A stretch of DNA of 64,000 bases from contig CM072908.1 in NCBI GenBank assembly GCA_037013685.1, positions 6,151,001 through 6,215,000 on the forward strand. The letters run 5' to 3'. Each line of letters opens with the position of its first letter. Positions within the stretch are counted from its first letter, which is position 1. Below are positions 51,765 through 63,890 of this stretch, one piece after another. A program made the position numbers and the translations under genes. This DNA is from Acridotheres tristis (Eukaryota > Chordata > Aves > Passeriformes > Sturnidae). The notes below the pieces were generated by a model. The model was given only the letters and a program-made list of their open reading frames with translations, was not told the origin of the DNA and did not search any database.

Positions 51765-52408
51765 GTGCATGGAGGTACATGGATATACATGGATGTACAT
51801 GGATGTGCATGGATGTGCATGGATATACATGGATGTACATGGATGTACATGGATGTGCATGGATGTGCATGGAGGTACATGGATATACATGGATGTACAT
51901 GGATATACATGGATGTACATGGATGTACATGGATGTACATGGATGTGCATGGATGTGCATGGATGTGCATGGATGTACATGGATGTGCATGGATGTACAT
52001 GGATGTGCATGGATGTGCATGGATGTGCATGGAGGTACATGGATGTACATGGATGTACATGGATGTGCATGGATGTGCATGGATGTGCATGGATGTGCAT
52101 GGATGTACATGGATGTACATGGATGTACATGGATGTGCATGGATGTGCATGGATGTGCATGGATGTGCATGGATGTGCATGGATGTGCGTGGATGTGCAT
52201 GGAGGTACATGGATGTGCATGGATGTGCATGGATGAGCATGGATGAGCATGGATGAGCATGGATGTGCATGGATGTACATGGATGTGCATGGATGTACAT
52301 GGAGGTACATGGATGTACATGGATGTACATGGATGTGCATGGATGTGCATGGATGTGCATGGATGTGCATGGATGTGCATGGATGTACATGGATGTGCAT
52401 GGATGTAC
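51765..52408 (+). repeat. 10-bp (CATGGATGTR)n minisatellite
   Basis: About 64 units of catggatgtg or catggatgta with rare catggaggta and catggatgag variants. The G/A at the tenth base alternates irregularly. Stop-free in several frames on both strands, giving spurious proteins of His, Met, Asp and Trp. Confidence 0.98.
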
Positions 52409-54162
52409 CTGTCCATGTAACATCCCAGAGTCTGAATCAGGCCAGCTCCCTCATCTGACAGCCTTGGATTCTCTCAGTCCTGCTGAAAAGTCACAGGACC
52501 TGCTGAGGGAGCTGTGGATTTCAGGTGGGATGTCTGCCAAGAGCTTCATTCCATTGCAGATGAGGCAAACCATGGCCTGGGCAACATCAGAGGTCTGTGC
52601 CCAGCAGATTGAGGGGAAGTAACTTCTCTGATCAGTGCTGGGGAACACAAACGGGACTTTCTGTGGCCTTCCTTGACTGCACTGAGGGATGAGGCATCCT
52701 GAGACATCCCAAACACACAGTGTTAGCAGGACTGCCCTTGCCACAGCTGACCATGAAAACACAGATGGAGTGGATGTTTAGCAGTGACACGTGCACCCCA
52801 TTGGACTCCTCCACCTCCTTTGGTTTGGGCAGAAGAATCTCACAGTCCTATCACAGAATCCTAAAATGGTTTGAGTTGGAAGGGACTTTAAAGGTCATTC
52901 TGAGCTGGCACTTCCACTCCACCTGCATCACTCCAGGTGAGACAACTCCTGTCCACAAATCCTCACACCCCCTGGGTCAACCCCTGTGTTCCAGTTCTTT
53001 GCAGTGTAGGAAGAACTTGATATTCTCCATCATACCATCAATCAAATGACTCATCTAGGACTGCTTGAACTCCGTGGAAAAAAATGGATGGAATCTTTGG
53101 CTTCAGGAGACAAGATTTCCCTGGGATGTTCTCTGCTATGGCTGAGCAAGACATTTCAGAACTGTATCAACAAGTGGTGTGTGGAGACAGCTGTCTGTTT
53201 ACATCCCTGGCACATTTGGGAAAGCTTTTCCTGGGAGATAGGTTCAGCTGCTGGTGGTACCACACTGGCTCAGCAGAGCAGCAGATTGCCTCTGTTTGGA
53301 AAGTGGGAAAGTCACTCCCAGCACTTGCTGAGACATTTGCAAAATGATTGTGCTCATCTTCATAAACTAAGCTTTGAAGGGTTTTTGACTGGAATGAGCC
53401 AATTGCAGGGAATGTGAGTGCCAGTGAGGGAGTTTAAATTTATGAGCAGCAGAGTGATTGGGCCAAAAAAACCTCAAAAAAACAAAACAAAACAAAAATA
53501 TTTTGAAGTCTGCATTTGCCAGCACCAAAGTTTAGCAGTTTCAGAGCAACCTTTGTTGGTTGCTGTTCAGGGGCCAGCTCTGTCCCTGGTCATTTTTTTT
53601 TTTTCTTCTTGGTTAGTGCTCCGTGACTGATGAGGATCTCAGTAAAACACAAATTGATTTGCTTGGCTTTCATGGTCACCTCTGGACTGTAATTACTCAG
53701 GCAGGAAAAATTAATTAGTCCAGTGTGGGCCGAGTGCTGCTCTCCAAGCACTGCTGAATCTTAATTGGAGAGCTCCAGAGAAAGGTGCTGATTCACACCA
53801 TGGCACAGTGGGGTGGGGATTTTTCCAGGGACAGAGGGTGGAGGGGTGAATGGGGCTGAAGGTCAAGAGGAGATATGTTGTCTGTTCCACCAGCAGCAGC
53901 TGGACTTCCTTTCCTCTCCCCATCTGTGATAATGAGCCTGTTAAAGCCAATTTGCCTCTTTCAAATAACAGCTGAAACAAGAGACTGTGGATTTGGTCAT
54001 AAAATATCTGCACTGATCTTTCTGGAGAATGAAAAGCTCACTAGGAAAAAAAAATCCAGGACAACTCAGTGGGAGTTGATATCTGAGAAACAGCAGTGAT
54101 TAATCTCTTACCACTTTCCAGGATGATGCCATTTGTGAGGATGGTGTAGCACTGACATCTCT
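52409..54162. other. Intergenic, one short CR1 end, otherwise nothing recognised
   Basis: A CR1 3' end of about 55 bp is at 52850-52905 (aaatggtttgagttggaagg, reverse). Positions 53640-54000 hold AT-rich patches such as attactcaggcaggaaaaat. No gene that I can support. Confidence 0.35.
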
Positions 54163-54415
54163 TAGAATCCCAGAATGGTTTGGGTTGGAAGGGAAATTGA
54201 AGTTCACCTCATTCCACCCCCTGCCATCGCAGGGACACCTTCCACTGTCCCAGGCTGCTCCCAGCCCTGTCCAGCCTGGCCTTGGGCACTGCCAGGGATC
54301 CAGGGGCAGCCACAGCTGCTCTGGGCACCCTGTGCCAGGGCCTGCCCACCCTCCTAGGGAACAATTCCTGCCCAGTATCCCATCTAACCCTGCCCCTAAT
54401 CAGCATAAAGCCATT
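54163..54415 (-). mobile_element. CR1 LINE 3' fragment
   Basis: agaatcccagaatggtttgg, then gctcccagccctgtccagcc, ggatccaggggcagccacag and acaattcctgcccagtatcc in reverse; close to consensus. Confidence 0.9.
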
Positions 54416-55747
54416 TCCTTTTGAATGGCTTTTGAGACTCACTCTGCTGTGGTTGGGGCTGTGCAGACATGAGCTGCTGGCACAAATTCCCAAAGGCTCA
54501 CAACGAGCTCATGGCAATGGGAATGGCTTTGCTGCTGCTGAATTATTTCCATTTTAGCATCTGTCTGCTCCTCTCTGTTCCACAACTCTTTGGTGCAATC
54601 TGATGCAGCAAGGTCCCTTTAGCTGTGCACTGCAAGAAATACTGAAGGTGTTGGTTTGTGGAGGATCAAACAGTGAAACATTGCTCAGCCCTCACTTCAA
54701 AACTGGCGTGGGAGACTGCCTGAGAAAAAGATGGGGAAATGAAATTCAGCAAAGACAGTTTTCCAGACAGTTTTCAGTGATTACTGCAGCTTGGCTGTGA
54801 GCTTGCTTCACTTCTCTGGTGCTCCTACCCAACAGCAAACATCAGCACAGTGAGAGCCAAACGGGATTTTCTCATAGCAGATCAGCCCTGCTCACAGATT
54901 TGCTAATTAAATGAAGTCTCGTTAGCAAAAAATCCTTTACTAAGCTCTAAATATTTCCATTCTGGGTTTTGTTTAGGAGGATCTGAGGCTTGCTGCACTA
55001 AATCTCTGGTGAGGACGTGGTGCACCCCTGCCTGGGTTCATGATCATGGCACAGAGCCTGGCATGTTGCTCATTAGTGCAGCAGACACCTACATCACCTT
55101 TACTGCTCCTGTTCACTCAGAAATTTATTGTCTCGGAAGCACAGTTTTATTGAGAGGAGATAGAAATCCTGTTTTTCTGGCCAGCTCCAACATCTAATTT
55201 ACTGCTCCCAGGCTGACTGCTCAGGCAGCAATAGGTAACAGGGCTGTGTCCCTCTGCATTAAAGTAATTGCCAGGTGGGACGAGGGAATCACTCCTGGTT
55301 TGTCATTCACAACATTTCTGAACTTCAGATCATAATCCTTTTAATCCAGAGACCAAACCTACCCCTGGCTGCCCATTTGCAGTTTGAACCTCCCACCAAA
55401 GCCTTACATTTTCCAAATGAGAATTTATCTTCAGCTAACCAGTGTCACCATATCTTCTTTCTCTGCCCACTCCTTTTGAAGGTGAGGGAAAAAACCTTAA
55501 AATTCAGCAAAACCCAGAGGAGATGAGAAAAGGCCATGAAAAATGGGGGTGTGGTTTGATACACATCAATTCAACATGCTGGTCTTTCCAGGTAAGAATC
55601 AATATTCCAGAAAATATTGGGCAGGAAAAATGAAGTTTGGTGGCAACGCTGTAGAAGAGACCTGGGAAGCAGTAATGGGTCCTGAGGTGCATGGACACAT
55701 TGCTGCTGGAAGAAAACACAGGGGAAAAAAGCATTTATATATCTCAG
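54416..55747. other. Intergenic, nothing recognised
   Basis: Non-repetitive; includes AT-rich motif runs around 54900-54960 (tgctaattaaatgaagtctc). No coding signal. Confidence 0.35.
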
Positions 55748-55925
55748 AATCATGGAACCATAGAATGCCACAGTGGTTTGGGTTGGAAAAGAACTTAAAA
55801 TCCATCTCAATCCACCCCAGCCATGGGCAGGGACACCTTGCACTGTCCCAGGCTGCTCCCAGCCCTGTCCAGCCTGGCCTTGGGCAATCCCAGGGATCCA
55901 GGGGCAGCCACAGCTGCTCTGGGTA
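55748..55925 (-). mobile_element. CR1 LINE 3' fragment
   Basis: catggaaccatagaatgcca, then gccatgggcagggacacctt and ggatccaggggcagccacag in reverse. Confidence 0.88.
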
Positions 55926-57507
55926 AATATTTCTCTGCCTTATTTCAGTGTGTGCAGTGATCACTGTGCTGTGCTCAGAAAGGGCAGGATCACAGTGGCA
56001 ATGACACTGCCAGTTAGAGAGCTGGGGGAGAGGGACAGCAGTTGGATAGAGAATTACGAGGGGGGAAAAAGGGATTTGAGATGTTTATCCAGAGGAAGAG
56101 CTGATTTACACAAATAGCCTTGGTTCCAAACCCATTATGGATAGGACAGAAACGACTCCGTTTCATTTGCATAACAGGATTTAGGTCAGAGTCAGCAGGG
56201 AGATTGTGGAATATTTTGATGTAGAGATTAGATGAATATTTATCTGGGGAGATGAATGCACAGAGCTGGACCAGCAGGCTGTGGATCCCCACCAGTTCCT
56301 GCTCTGATTCTGGGGCTCAGGAGCCCTGGGGTGGCTCAGGTGCTCCCATGGATGTGTGGGTTTGGCTTTGCCTTTTGCCAGTGACCTTCACCTTCATCCC
56401 TGAGCAGAGTCTGTCAGCCCTACAGGACAATTTTTCCTGGCAGGTTGGTGTTACTTGGGCATCACCCACGTAATAAAACTCTTCTCTTGTGGAGGGGGAT
56501 CCACCCATAGCTCATCTTAGAGACATGGGCCCCTTTTCTGTCTTATAATGATCCAGCTGGGTCACCAGATTGACCTCAGTTCTGCTCTGGTTCCATTGTT
56601 TGAGTGCCTGAAATTTTTATATGAAAAGGGCTTTTCATTCCAAATCATTTGTGCAGAATGAAACTATTTCTTGAAGAAAAATTCATTATCATTTAAACGC
56701 TCTGCTTTTCACAAACTTACTGGTATCTAAAATTGATATTTTAATCAAAGCATTGCTAAACATCTATCAAACTAATTTAAATAATTACTGCTTTGCTGTC
56801 TTTACAGTAGACACAATTTTCTGTAAGCAAATGCAAATGAGGAGAGTGAATATTTCAAAAATGGTTTTATTAGCCTTAGAAGAAATCTTCCTTAAAATCT
56901 GATAGATTGTGTAGAACAAGGAGCATATGTTGGATCCAGTTAATGGAAAGTATTTCATAATCTTGATAAAGAGTAATTTTCCCATTTTTCCAGTTTCCCT
57001 CTATCTAAAGCATTTTTTACATTAAGGACTGGATAATGCCCTAACCACCCTGTACCTCTTTCTAGTAGATAAAATGTCTCTCTATTATTGTGAGCATTTT
57101 CACTCAAACATTTGCTCCTGCTTCGTGACACCAAATGTGACTCAAGAGGGAAAAGCATTTTCTGCAGGTTGATGGGTTGAGCAGAGCAGCTCCTGTAGCA
57201 GTTTCACAGCGATGGTGAATTATAAAAGCTTCAGAAAATGCTCCAGTATCAAAAGGAATGGTTTTTGTTCCATCTTTGCCAGCAGCTCCACCAGGAGCTC
57301 TGCTTCCCTGGCATCATGTGTGTCACAGAGGATGAGTGAGCCACAGGACTGTGATTCATTAAAAAAGGCACTAATTGTTCCACACAATCAGGGGCAGAAG
57401 GATGAAGAGATGCAGAGGGTAGGGACAACCAAACCATCTGTACCCCACAAGGCACAGGGATTGCAGGATTACTGCCAGCTCCCCTTAAGGAGGAGCTCGC
57501 AGCATCA
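55926..57507. other. Intergenic, non-repeat DNA with octamer-like motif
   Basis: Positions 56100-56240 include tttcatttgcataacaggat (ATTTGCAT octamer) and cagagtcagcagggagattg. Positions 56600-57060 are AT-rich and repeat-free. Possible regulatory DNA; no gene seen. Confidence 0.3.
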
Positions 57508-57890
57508 CGGAGTCATTAGGGTTGGAAAAGACCTCTAAGATCATCAAGCACTGCCAGCACCACCACGAAACCATGTCCCCAGGTGCCACCACACCCTTTG
57601 AACACTTCCAGGTGACTCCAGAATGGCCCTAGGCAGCCTGTGCCAGTGCCTGACAGCCTTTTCCAATTAAAAAAATGTTCCCTAATATTCAATATAAACC
57701 TTCCCTGGCACAGCTTGAGGCCATGTCCTCTCATCCTGTCCCTGTTCCCTGGGAGCAGAGCCCTCCTGGCTGTCCCCTCCTGTCAGGGAGCTGTGCAGAG
57801 CCACAGGGTCCCCCCTGAGCCTCCTTTTCTCCAGGAGCTCCCTCAGCTGCTCCCGCTGCCCCAGACCCTTTCCCAGCTCCATTCCCTTCT
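57508..57890 (-). mobile_element. CR1 LINE 3' fragment, longer copy
   Basis: cacggagtcattagggttgg, then caccacgaaaccatgtcccc, cctaggcagcctgtgccagt, ccctggcacagcttgaggcc and ctcccgctgccccagaccct in reverse. It reaches further into the element than most copies here. Confidence 0.88.
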
Positions 57891-58499
57891 CTGGACATGC
57901 TCCAGCCCCTCAATGTCTTTCCTGTCATGGGGAGCCCAGAACTGACCCAGGGTTGGAGGCAGGGCTCCCCAGTGCCCAGCACAGGGGACAGTCACTGCCT
58001 GTCCTGTGTCACACCGTGGCTGGGACTGCCCAGGTGCTCTGGGCCCTCTGGGCCAGTGCTGTTACAATATTTTAGCCATGTAAAAATGAGGACCATGCTG
58101 CAAGAACACCCAGGTGCTTCACTGGCTGCTCTGAGACCTCTGCAGCTGCTGAGGGAGTTGGGCAATTCTCTGTGACTCTGATCCCAGCACTGGGGTTATG
58201 ATGAACTGGCCACTGGATTTTGGGTGGATGCTGACTCGACAGCCATGATGCACTTTATCCTTGAAATGAGAGAGTTCTCCTAATTCCAGTCCAAACTGGC
58301 TCATGATCCTCCTCCAGCCACGGCTGCAGAGCCTCCCCTGCACCTGTCAGCTTCTCAGAGGTGTCTCAGACCTCAGACACCTCTCAGCTCCTACTGACAC
58401 TTCCATGGGATTTGTGTTCTGTCTGCCACATGAGCATTTTCCCCTGGAGGAATTATGAACACAAGGGACACAACAACCTTGTTGTTCATAATTCTTCTC

Positions 58500-58565
58500 T
58501 CCATGTGGAAGGGGGTGGAACGAGATGGGCTTGAAGGTCCCTCCAACCCAAACCATTCTGGGATT
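58500..58565 (+). mobile_element. CR1 LINE 3' end, short
   Basis: ggtggaacgagatgggcttg followed by caacccaaaccattctggga in sense orientation. Confidence 0.8.
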
Positions 58566-58685
58566 TTTTAGCTGTACAAGAAGTCTCGAATGACTGTCAC
58601 AGCTGGTTGGTCCAGTGCTAAAAATAAAAAGCCATGTGCAACCCATAAATGCTTAAAACTTTTCCACCTTCCTTATGCCTGTGGT

Positions 58686-58988
58686 TCATGCATTTTTATT
58701 TCTTAACTCTTGGCCCCCTATTTTACAGCAAGTATCAAAAACTAGCCTTGGTTGAGACACTCCAAGGACAGGAGTCTGCTTTGTGCTCCTGAATGTCTCC
58801 TCATTGCAAAGAGTGAGATCTGCCAGTCTTGGTAGTACTTCCCAGTTTGGTGTCACATTCCAGTCATGAAGCTCAGACTTAATTTTTAGTCTTTGCTCAC
58901 CATCCCATACTAAAGAGATTTCCCTTTGCCCGAAGAGGAGTTTTCTCTCCAGAGATCTCTCCCAGGAGACTTTTCCCCACATTTCCAC
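58686..58988 (-). other. Unrecognised antisense open frame
   Basis: A 100-codon minus-strand frame with a varied, protein-like composition (several Trp and Cys, charged patches) about 1 kb from a candidate LTR in the same orientation. It may be decayed mobile-element coding sequence. I do not recognise a family and do not claim a product. Confidence 0.25.
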
Positions 58989-59964
58989 GTCCTGTTGGAT
59001 TCAGAACTGAGCACCAGCATTCCCTTCCGTGGTAATTGCCTTTTCAGTGGGAACACTTGCAGACTCCTTTTATCCACTTTCAGCTCCACAGCCCAAATCC
59101 ATGGCTAATTTATTAGGATCTCACAGAAAGTGAGAGGGATTTAGTTCATGTATGTCCTATGCATGGCAGCACTGATCCTACCAGGAAATGCTGCTAAATT
59201 ATCCAGAAACAATTTAGCTTTGTTAAATTATCTTGTACTTTATACATTTCTCCCTGCTCCCCTGGCTTTATCTGTTCTTGTTCCATAACTTTGATACGAA
59301 GCTAAGAACCTACACTTGTCTGAACCATGCTTCACCCTCTTCTTGACAGAGGTGTTTTATCTCTTACCCCGTTATGGGGATTATCCCTAATTTCCATAAT
59401 CATTATCCATGGTCGTTGCTCAATCCATTGTTCAGACATTGCTGTTACTGGTCCAGGTAGAAATCAGGGGTTTGTTTTTCACTTGAATCAGGCCAAACTG
59501 TGGCTTCTCCTCAGATGTGATCCACCCTTATTTACCCTGGGATTTTTGTAAATGCCCCTGATATCACCTTGGTGCTGCTGTTAGTGGTGGTAAATAAGAT
59601 TTTCAGGCTTGGCAACAGGTAACTTCTGATCCATTTTTGTCTCAAGTGTGCAACTGTCCTAATTTTCTCTTGGCTTCCCTTAGTTTCTATGGCTTAAGTG
59701 CCATTTACTATTATTAATTTTAATTTCCTATGTGAGGTGGGTTTCTGGTAATTTTAAATTTCTTTTTCAGCTTGTAACCTCTCAAACATTCCTCTTCTCA
59801 TTGCTCTCTCTCCCTTTTGAATTTTGAATTTTAAGTACCTGTGCCTTCTCCGCTCACAGATCCCAGAGCTGCTTAGTCAGACTCAATAATTCATTTCCTT
59901 AGATTTCAAAGTTTGCCTTTCTAAGCTTCCAAACCTTCATTCTAGACCTACTTTTGCCCATTTT
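58989..59964. other. AT-rich sequence, possibly degraded element interior
   Basis: T-rich, no tandem repeats and no CR1 blocks. Lies between the unrecognised frame and the candidate LTR. No gene supported. Confidence 0.3.
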
Positions 59965-60400
59965 GAAAGTTAAAGCGAGAAAAGGCAGCTCAAGATCGCA
60001 CTTTATTCAAATTTTACTACATTTATAACCACACAGGAGAGAGGTTTAAAGCAGTGTTATACTTGACTTTTGCAAGGAAATCCATCACCTAAAATACCTG
60101 AGCCAATATTAGCAGTAATTACCTTTCAATCCATTTTTGAGACGTTAAAGGCTCCCATAATTCCCATCAATGCCCATGCATTTGATAACTGCAGGGGACT
60201 AATTGTGATTGGTTTGGAGCTGGGAGTGCAGAATAGGCTGTTGAGACTTTCCTGTCCTGTCCAGCCTTCCCCCCTGGCCCTGTTGAGCCCCTGCCATAGC
60301 TCAATATTTCATTTCCCCCTTTTTCTTGCTGACACAAGGCACCACCTCCCTCCATCCACTGGCTTCCAGCATCCCTGAGGTTCCCATTACCTGTGAGCCT
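59965..60400 (-). mobile_element. Candidate reverse-oriented LTR
   Basis: gcgagaaaaggcagctcaag, atcgcactttattcaaattt and ctacatttataaccacacag look like the poly(A)/TATA portion of an LTR in reverse. Ends and target duplication not resolved. Confidence 0.4.
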
Positions 60401-60409
60401 TCCAGCCTT

Positions 60410-60660
60410 TCACAGAATCACTGAATGGACCAGGTTGGAAAAGACCTTTGAGATCATCAAGTCCAACCCATGACCTAACACCTCCTCATCAATTAACCAT
60501 GCACTGAGTGCCATGTCCAGGCTTTTTCTGAACTTGTCCAAGGACAAGGACCCCACCACCTCCCTGGGCAGATGATTCCAGTGCCCAACCACTCCTCCAA
60601 TGAAGAATTTTTTCATTTCACCTGCCACAATCCTGTGCCAGGTGCTGTAGGATGACCCTG
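60410..60660 (-). mobile_element. CR1 LINE 3' fragment, older subfamily
   Basis: cacagaatcactgaatggac, then gagatcatcaagtccaaccc, caccacctccctgggcagat and agaattttttcatttcacct in reverse. Confidence 0.85.
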
Positions 60661-61128
60661 CTAAGGGGATGGTTGGCCCAGAGAACTCCACTGTGGTCCC
60701 TTCCAAAGTGACCCTCTCTGGGGTCCAGAGCAGTGACTGCTGCAAGGTCCTGTACAGGAGCAGCTCAAATGTCCCTCAGAACTGAGTTTTTCTTACATTG
60801 TCACCAAGTGTCACTTTTGTCAGTCATGGACTGTTGGGTTCACTTCTTGACATTGGGTTTTTGTGCTGGGGGTCCAACACCTCCTCAGTCTGCACCATGG
60901 CCATCACCTGAGGGTCATTCTGCCCCTTTTCCCTCCCAGGAATCAGAAAATCCTACAAGCCATTAAATGCTTTGGGTTGGATTGGCCTTAAAGCTCATCC
61001 ATTCCCAACTGCTGCCATGGGCAGGGACACCTTCCACTATCCCAAGCTCCCAGCTTGTCCAACCTGGCCTTGGACACTTCCAGGGGTCCAGGGGCAACCA
61101 CAGCTTCTCTGGGCACCAGCAGGGCCTC

Positions 61129-62427
61129 TTGGAGCATCAAGGAGGTCATGGAACCTCATGGAACTGAGGCTGAAATTTGAAGCATCAGCTACTCATGGAT
61201 GAGCAGGAGACTGCTGTGAGGTTTGGAACCTCATGGAACCAAGGCTGAAATGTGACACAGAGGAGCCTCAGGGAACCAGGAGACCACAGTGAGGGTTTGG
61301 AACCTCATGGAACCAGGGCTCCAGTGGGACACAGTGGGGCCTCGTGGCACACAGACTACATTGATACTGTGGAACCTCAAGGAACCAAAATGCTGAAGTG
61401 ACACATCAGGGGCCTTATGGAACCCAAAACCATAGTGAGGTGTCTTGGCTTGCAAAGCAGGATGTGACCAAAAGTATCCATTCTATCCCAGCTGTTCACC
61501 CAGCTGTTGCAGTGTTCTTTATCTTCCCCACAGCCCATCCTCCCTCCAGGAGATCTCTCCTGTCCATGGCCATGCAGTCCCAGGGCAGGGCTGATCAAAT
61601 TCCATCATCCCATTGGGAGATGCTCCACCCAGGGGAGGAGCCGAGCATTTCCTACCCAGATCAAAGGTGAGATTTGGAACAGCAGAGCAGCCTTTTCCCA
61701 CTGGATCCCAGAGGAAAACCAGAGCCTTGCACATCATCCCTGGAGCTTTGGAGGAAAAGTGCACCTTGTGCAGGAGCCCTGCTCCAGCAGAACCACATCT
61801 GTCACTGCAGGATTGCAGCCACCATGGAATGGGACTGCACCAAGCCCTGACTGACTGACGGGGGGTCAGCTTGGATTCTCACTCTGTCAGTGTTTTGTTT
61901 TGTATTACTGTATTTCTATTTTAATTTTCCTAGTAAAGAACTGCTATTCCTATTCCCATATCTTTGCCTGAGAGCCCCTTAATTTCAAAACTATAATAAT
62001 TTGGAGGGAGGGGGTTTGCATTGTCCCTTTTAAAAAAAGAGGCTCCTGTCTTTCTTGGCAGACACCTGTCTTTCAAACCAGGTTTGGAACTACATGGAAC
62101 CAAGGCCCCAGATGGACACAGCAGGTGCTCATGGAACCCAGGAGATGCTGGGAGGTTCTGCTCATTCAGGGAACCAAGGCTCTTCTGGGTCACAGGGGGG
62201 CCTTATGGAACCCAGGAGAGCACTGTGAGGTCATGGGACCCAGTGGAACCAGGGCTCTAAGGTGACTCAGAGAAGCCTCATTGAACCCAAGACACCACAG
62301 TGAGGGTGTGGAACCTCAAGGAACCTCCAGGGTGATGCAGTGGGGCCTCACAGAGCTCAGGGGACCTTACTGAGGAGCTGGAACCTCATGAAAGCAAGGC
62401 TCTGATGTGTGCTGCTCTCGTGAGTGC
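61129..62427 (+). repeat. Degenerate 70-75-bp tandem array inside a CR1
   Basis: About nine imperfect units built around ggaacctcatggaaccaagg, then gtgacacag, gcctcatggaacc and accacagtgagg. The array is itself interrupted by the LTR 61441-62080. Confidence 0.8.
61441..62080 (+). mobile_element. Solo LTR nested in the tandem array
   Basis: A 640-bp element from TGTCTTGGCTTGC to CTTTCAAACCA, interrupting a unit of the array (gtgagg before, ggtttggaac after; the array elsewhere reads gtgaggtttggaacc). Its 3' half (ttcctattcccatatctttg, tctttcttggcagacacctg) resembles common passerine retroviral LTRs from memory. A full target duplication is not evident. Confidence 0.75.
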
Positions 62428-62600
62428 CAGGGCCTCCCCACCCTCACAGGGAAGATTTCTCCCCAGTATCATGTCTAACTCTGCCCTCTGGGAGAAACCA
62501 TTCCCTCTTATTCTGGAACTCCAGGCCCTTGTCCCCAGGCCCTTGTCCCCAGTCCCTCTCCTGCTCTGTGGGATCCCCTTTAGGCTCTGGAAGGGGATCT

Positions 62601-63505
62601 AATGTCTCCCTTCACTTCTCCACACTGGACACCCCCAGCATCCCCAGCCTTTCCTCACAGGAGGGGTTTTCCATCTCTCCATTCATCCATCCTCTCTGAA
62701 AGACAATTTCCGTACCTTAAATTGACATTGGCTTTAGAACATCATACAAAATTAAAGAACTTTTATCTTTTCTCGCTTGGATTTTCCTCAGCTTTCTAGC
62801 AAAGCTCTGAAATCCTGTGCCATCTTTTGCAATTTCATGGTCTGTTTTATTCTTATTTCCAGTACAGAAGTCACCATGAATAGTGTCAAAGAACCAGGAA
62901 CATGACCATGAAAATGGTATTTTGATGTAAAATGGGTATAAGAAATGCTCACCTTTTCCAGTCAGAACTAGCAAAAAACAGATCTAAGCCCTAAAATGGC
63001 AGAATCATGGCCAAAGAATTAGGAGAATTGGCATTTTTTTTCAAAGCTGGGATGTTGTCCAATCCCCCAGCTGGGTGGGCAGAGCACTGGAGACCTGGAT
63101 GGTTTCAGCTCAAAGCCTGAAGGACCGACAGGAAACTCCTCTTCCCTCTGTGCCTTTCTCCTCCCACCCCCCTGTCTCCCTGTCTCTTTACATCCCTGTC
63201 TCTCAGAGTGCTTTGGACGTGTCCATACAGCACCATCTCCATGTGGTTCCAGGCTCCTCCAAGGCATCCCCACCCCACAAACGGCGAGCAGAGATCACGG
63301 GTGTCATTCCTGCAGTCAAACTGCTTCATTAGCTGTGCCCTGAGACAAGGAACCTTTTCATCAGTGTGATGTGTCAGCTGTGCCTTCCCTCACTGTCACT
63401 GGAGATCTGACAAAGCCCTCCTTCCTGCTGCTTCATTAAAAACACCATGGCAGGCACTGGGACTCCTGGTGCTAGGGCAGCAGGGCAGTGTCTCACCAGG
63501 TGCCC
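62601..63505. other. Intergenic, nothing recognised
   Basis: Non-repetitive sequence with short frames only; no gene or element supported. Confidence 0.35.
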
Positions 63506-63890
63506 TGTGGGACACATATTGAGAAAGTAAGAAAATTACAGCCTGAAAAATATTCCAGGCTGGAGTTTTTCAGCTCTGTTCCCAGCCTGATAAGCTGGTC
63601 CAGCTCAAGGCTAGGGAGAATTTCTCCCAGGGTGATATCTTGGTCAAAATAAAAAGGAATTAATAACAAGATAGAAGCCCTGTTGTGGTGTGTGCCCAGG
63701 CCCTGGCAATGGGGTGTCTTCTCTCTGAACCAATCACCTTTTCTCTACTCTGGGAGTTGCAGTCCTGCTATAAAACCAAGAGTGTTCCTGAATAAACTTG
63801 GCTCTTTCTTCCTCTCATGACAGACGACCATGTAGCTGTGATCTTATTTCTGCTGCACTTAAAGGGTTAAAACCCCTTTCCAAGGCTACA
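63506..63890 (+). mobile_element. Solo LTR with 6-bp target duplication
   Basis: A compact 385-bp element from TGTGGGACAC to GGCTACA with perfect gtgccc flanks (63500-63505 and 63891-63896). It contains a TATA-like gctataaaacc and a poly(A) signal in ctgaataaacttggctcttt. Related to the partial reverse element at 6199-6350. The 6-bp duplication fits ERVK-type integration. No viral genes attached. Confidence 0.85.

Larger units (their letters stand above)
60963..62600 (-). mobile_element. CR1 LINE 3' fragment split by a nested insertion
   Basis: Left part 60963-61128 (tttgggttggattggcctta to caaccacagcttctctgggc) and right part from 62428 (agggcctccccaccctcaca, gtatcatgtctaactctgcc) are consecutive CR1 blocks in reverse. 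Between them sit the tandem array and LTR described separately. cagggcctc occurs on both sides (61120-61128 and 62428-62436). Confidence 0.75.

Noticed and set aside
51652..52423. His/Met/Asp-rich frames on both strands
   Set aside because: Translations of the 10-bp CATGGATGTR array in all stop-free frames.
51214..52762. Minus-strand frames flanking the decamer array as a nested gene
   Set aside because: Some composition looks protein-like, but the frames are broken, no splice sites fit and no family is recognised; too weak to annotate.
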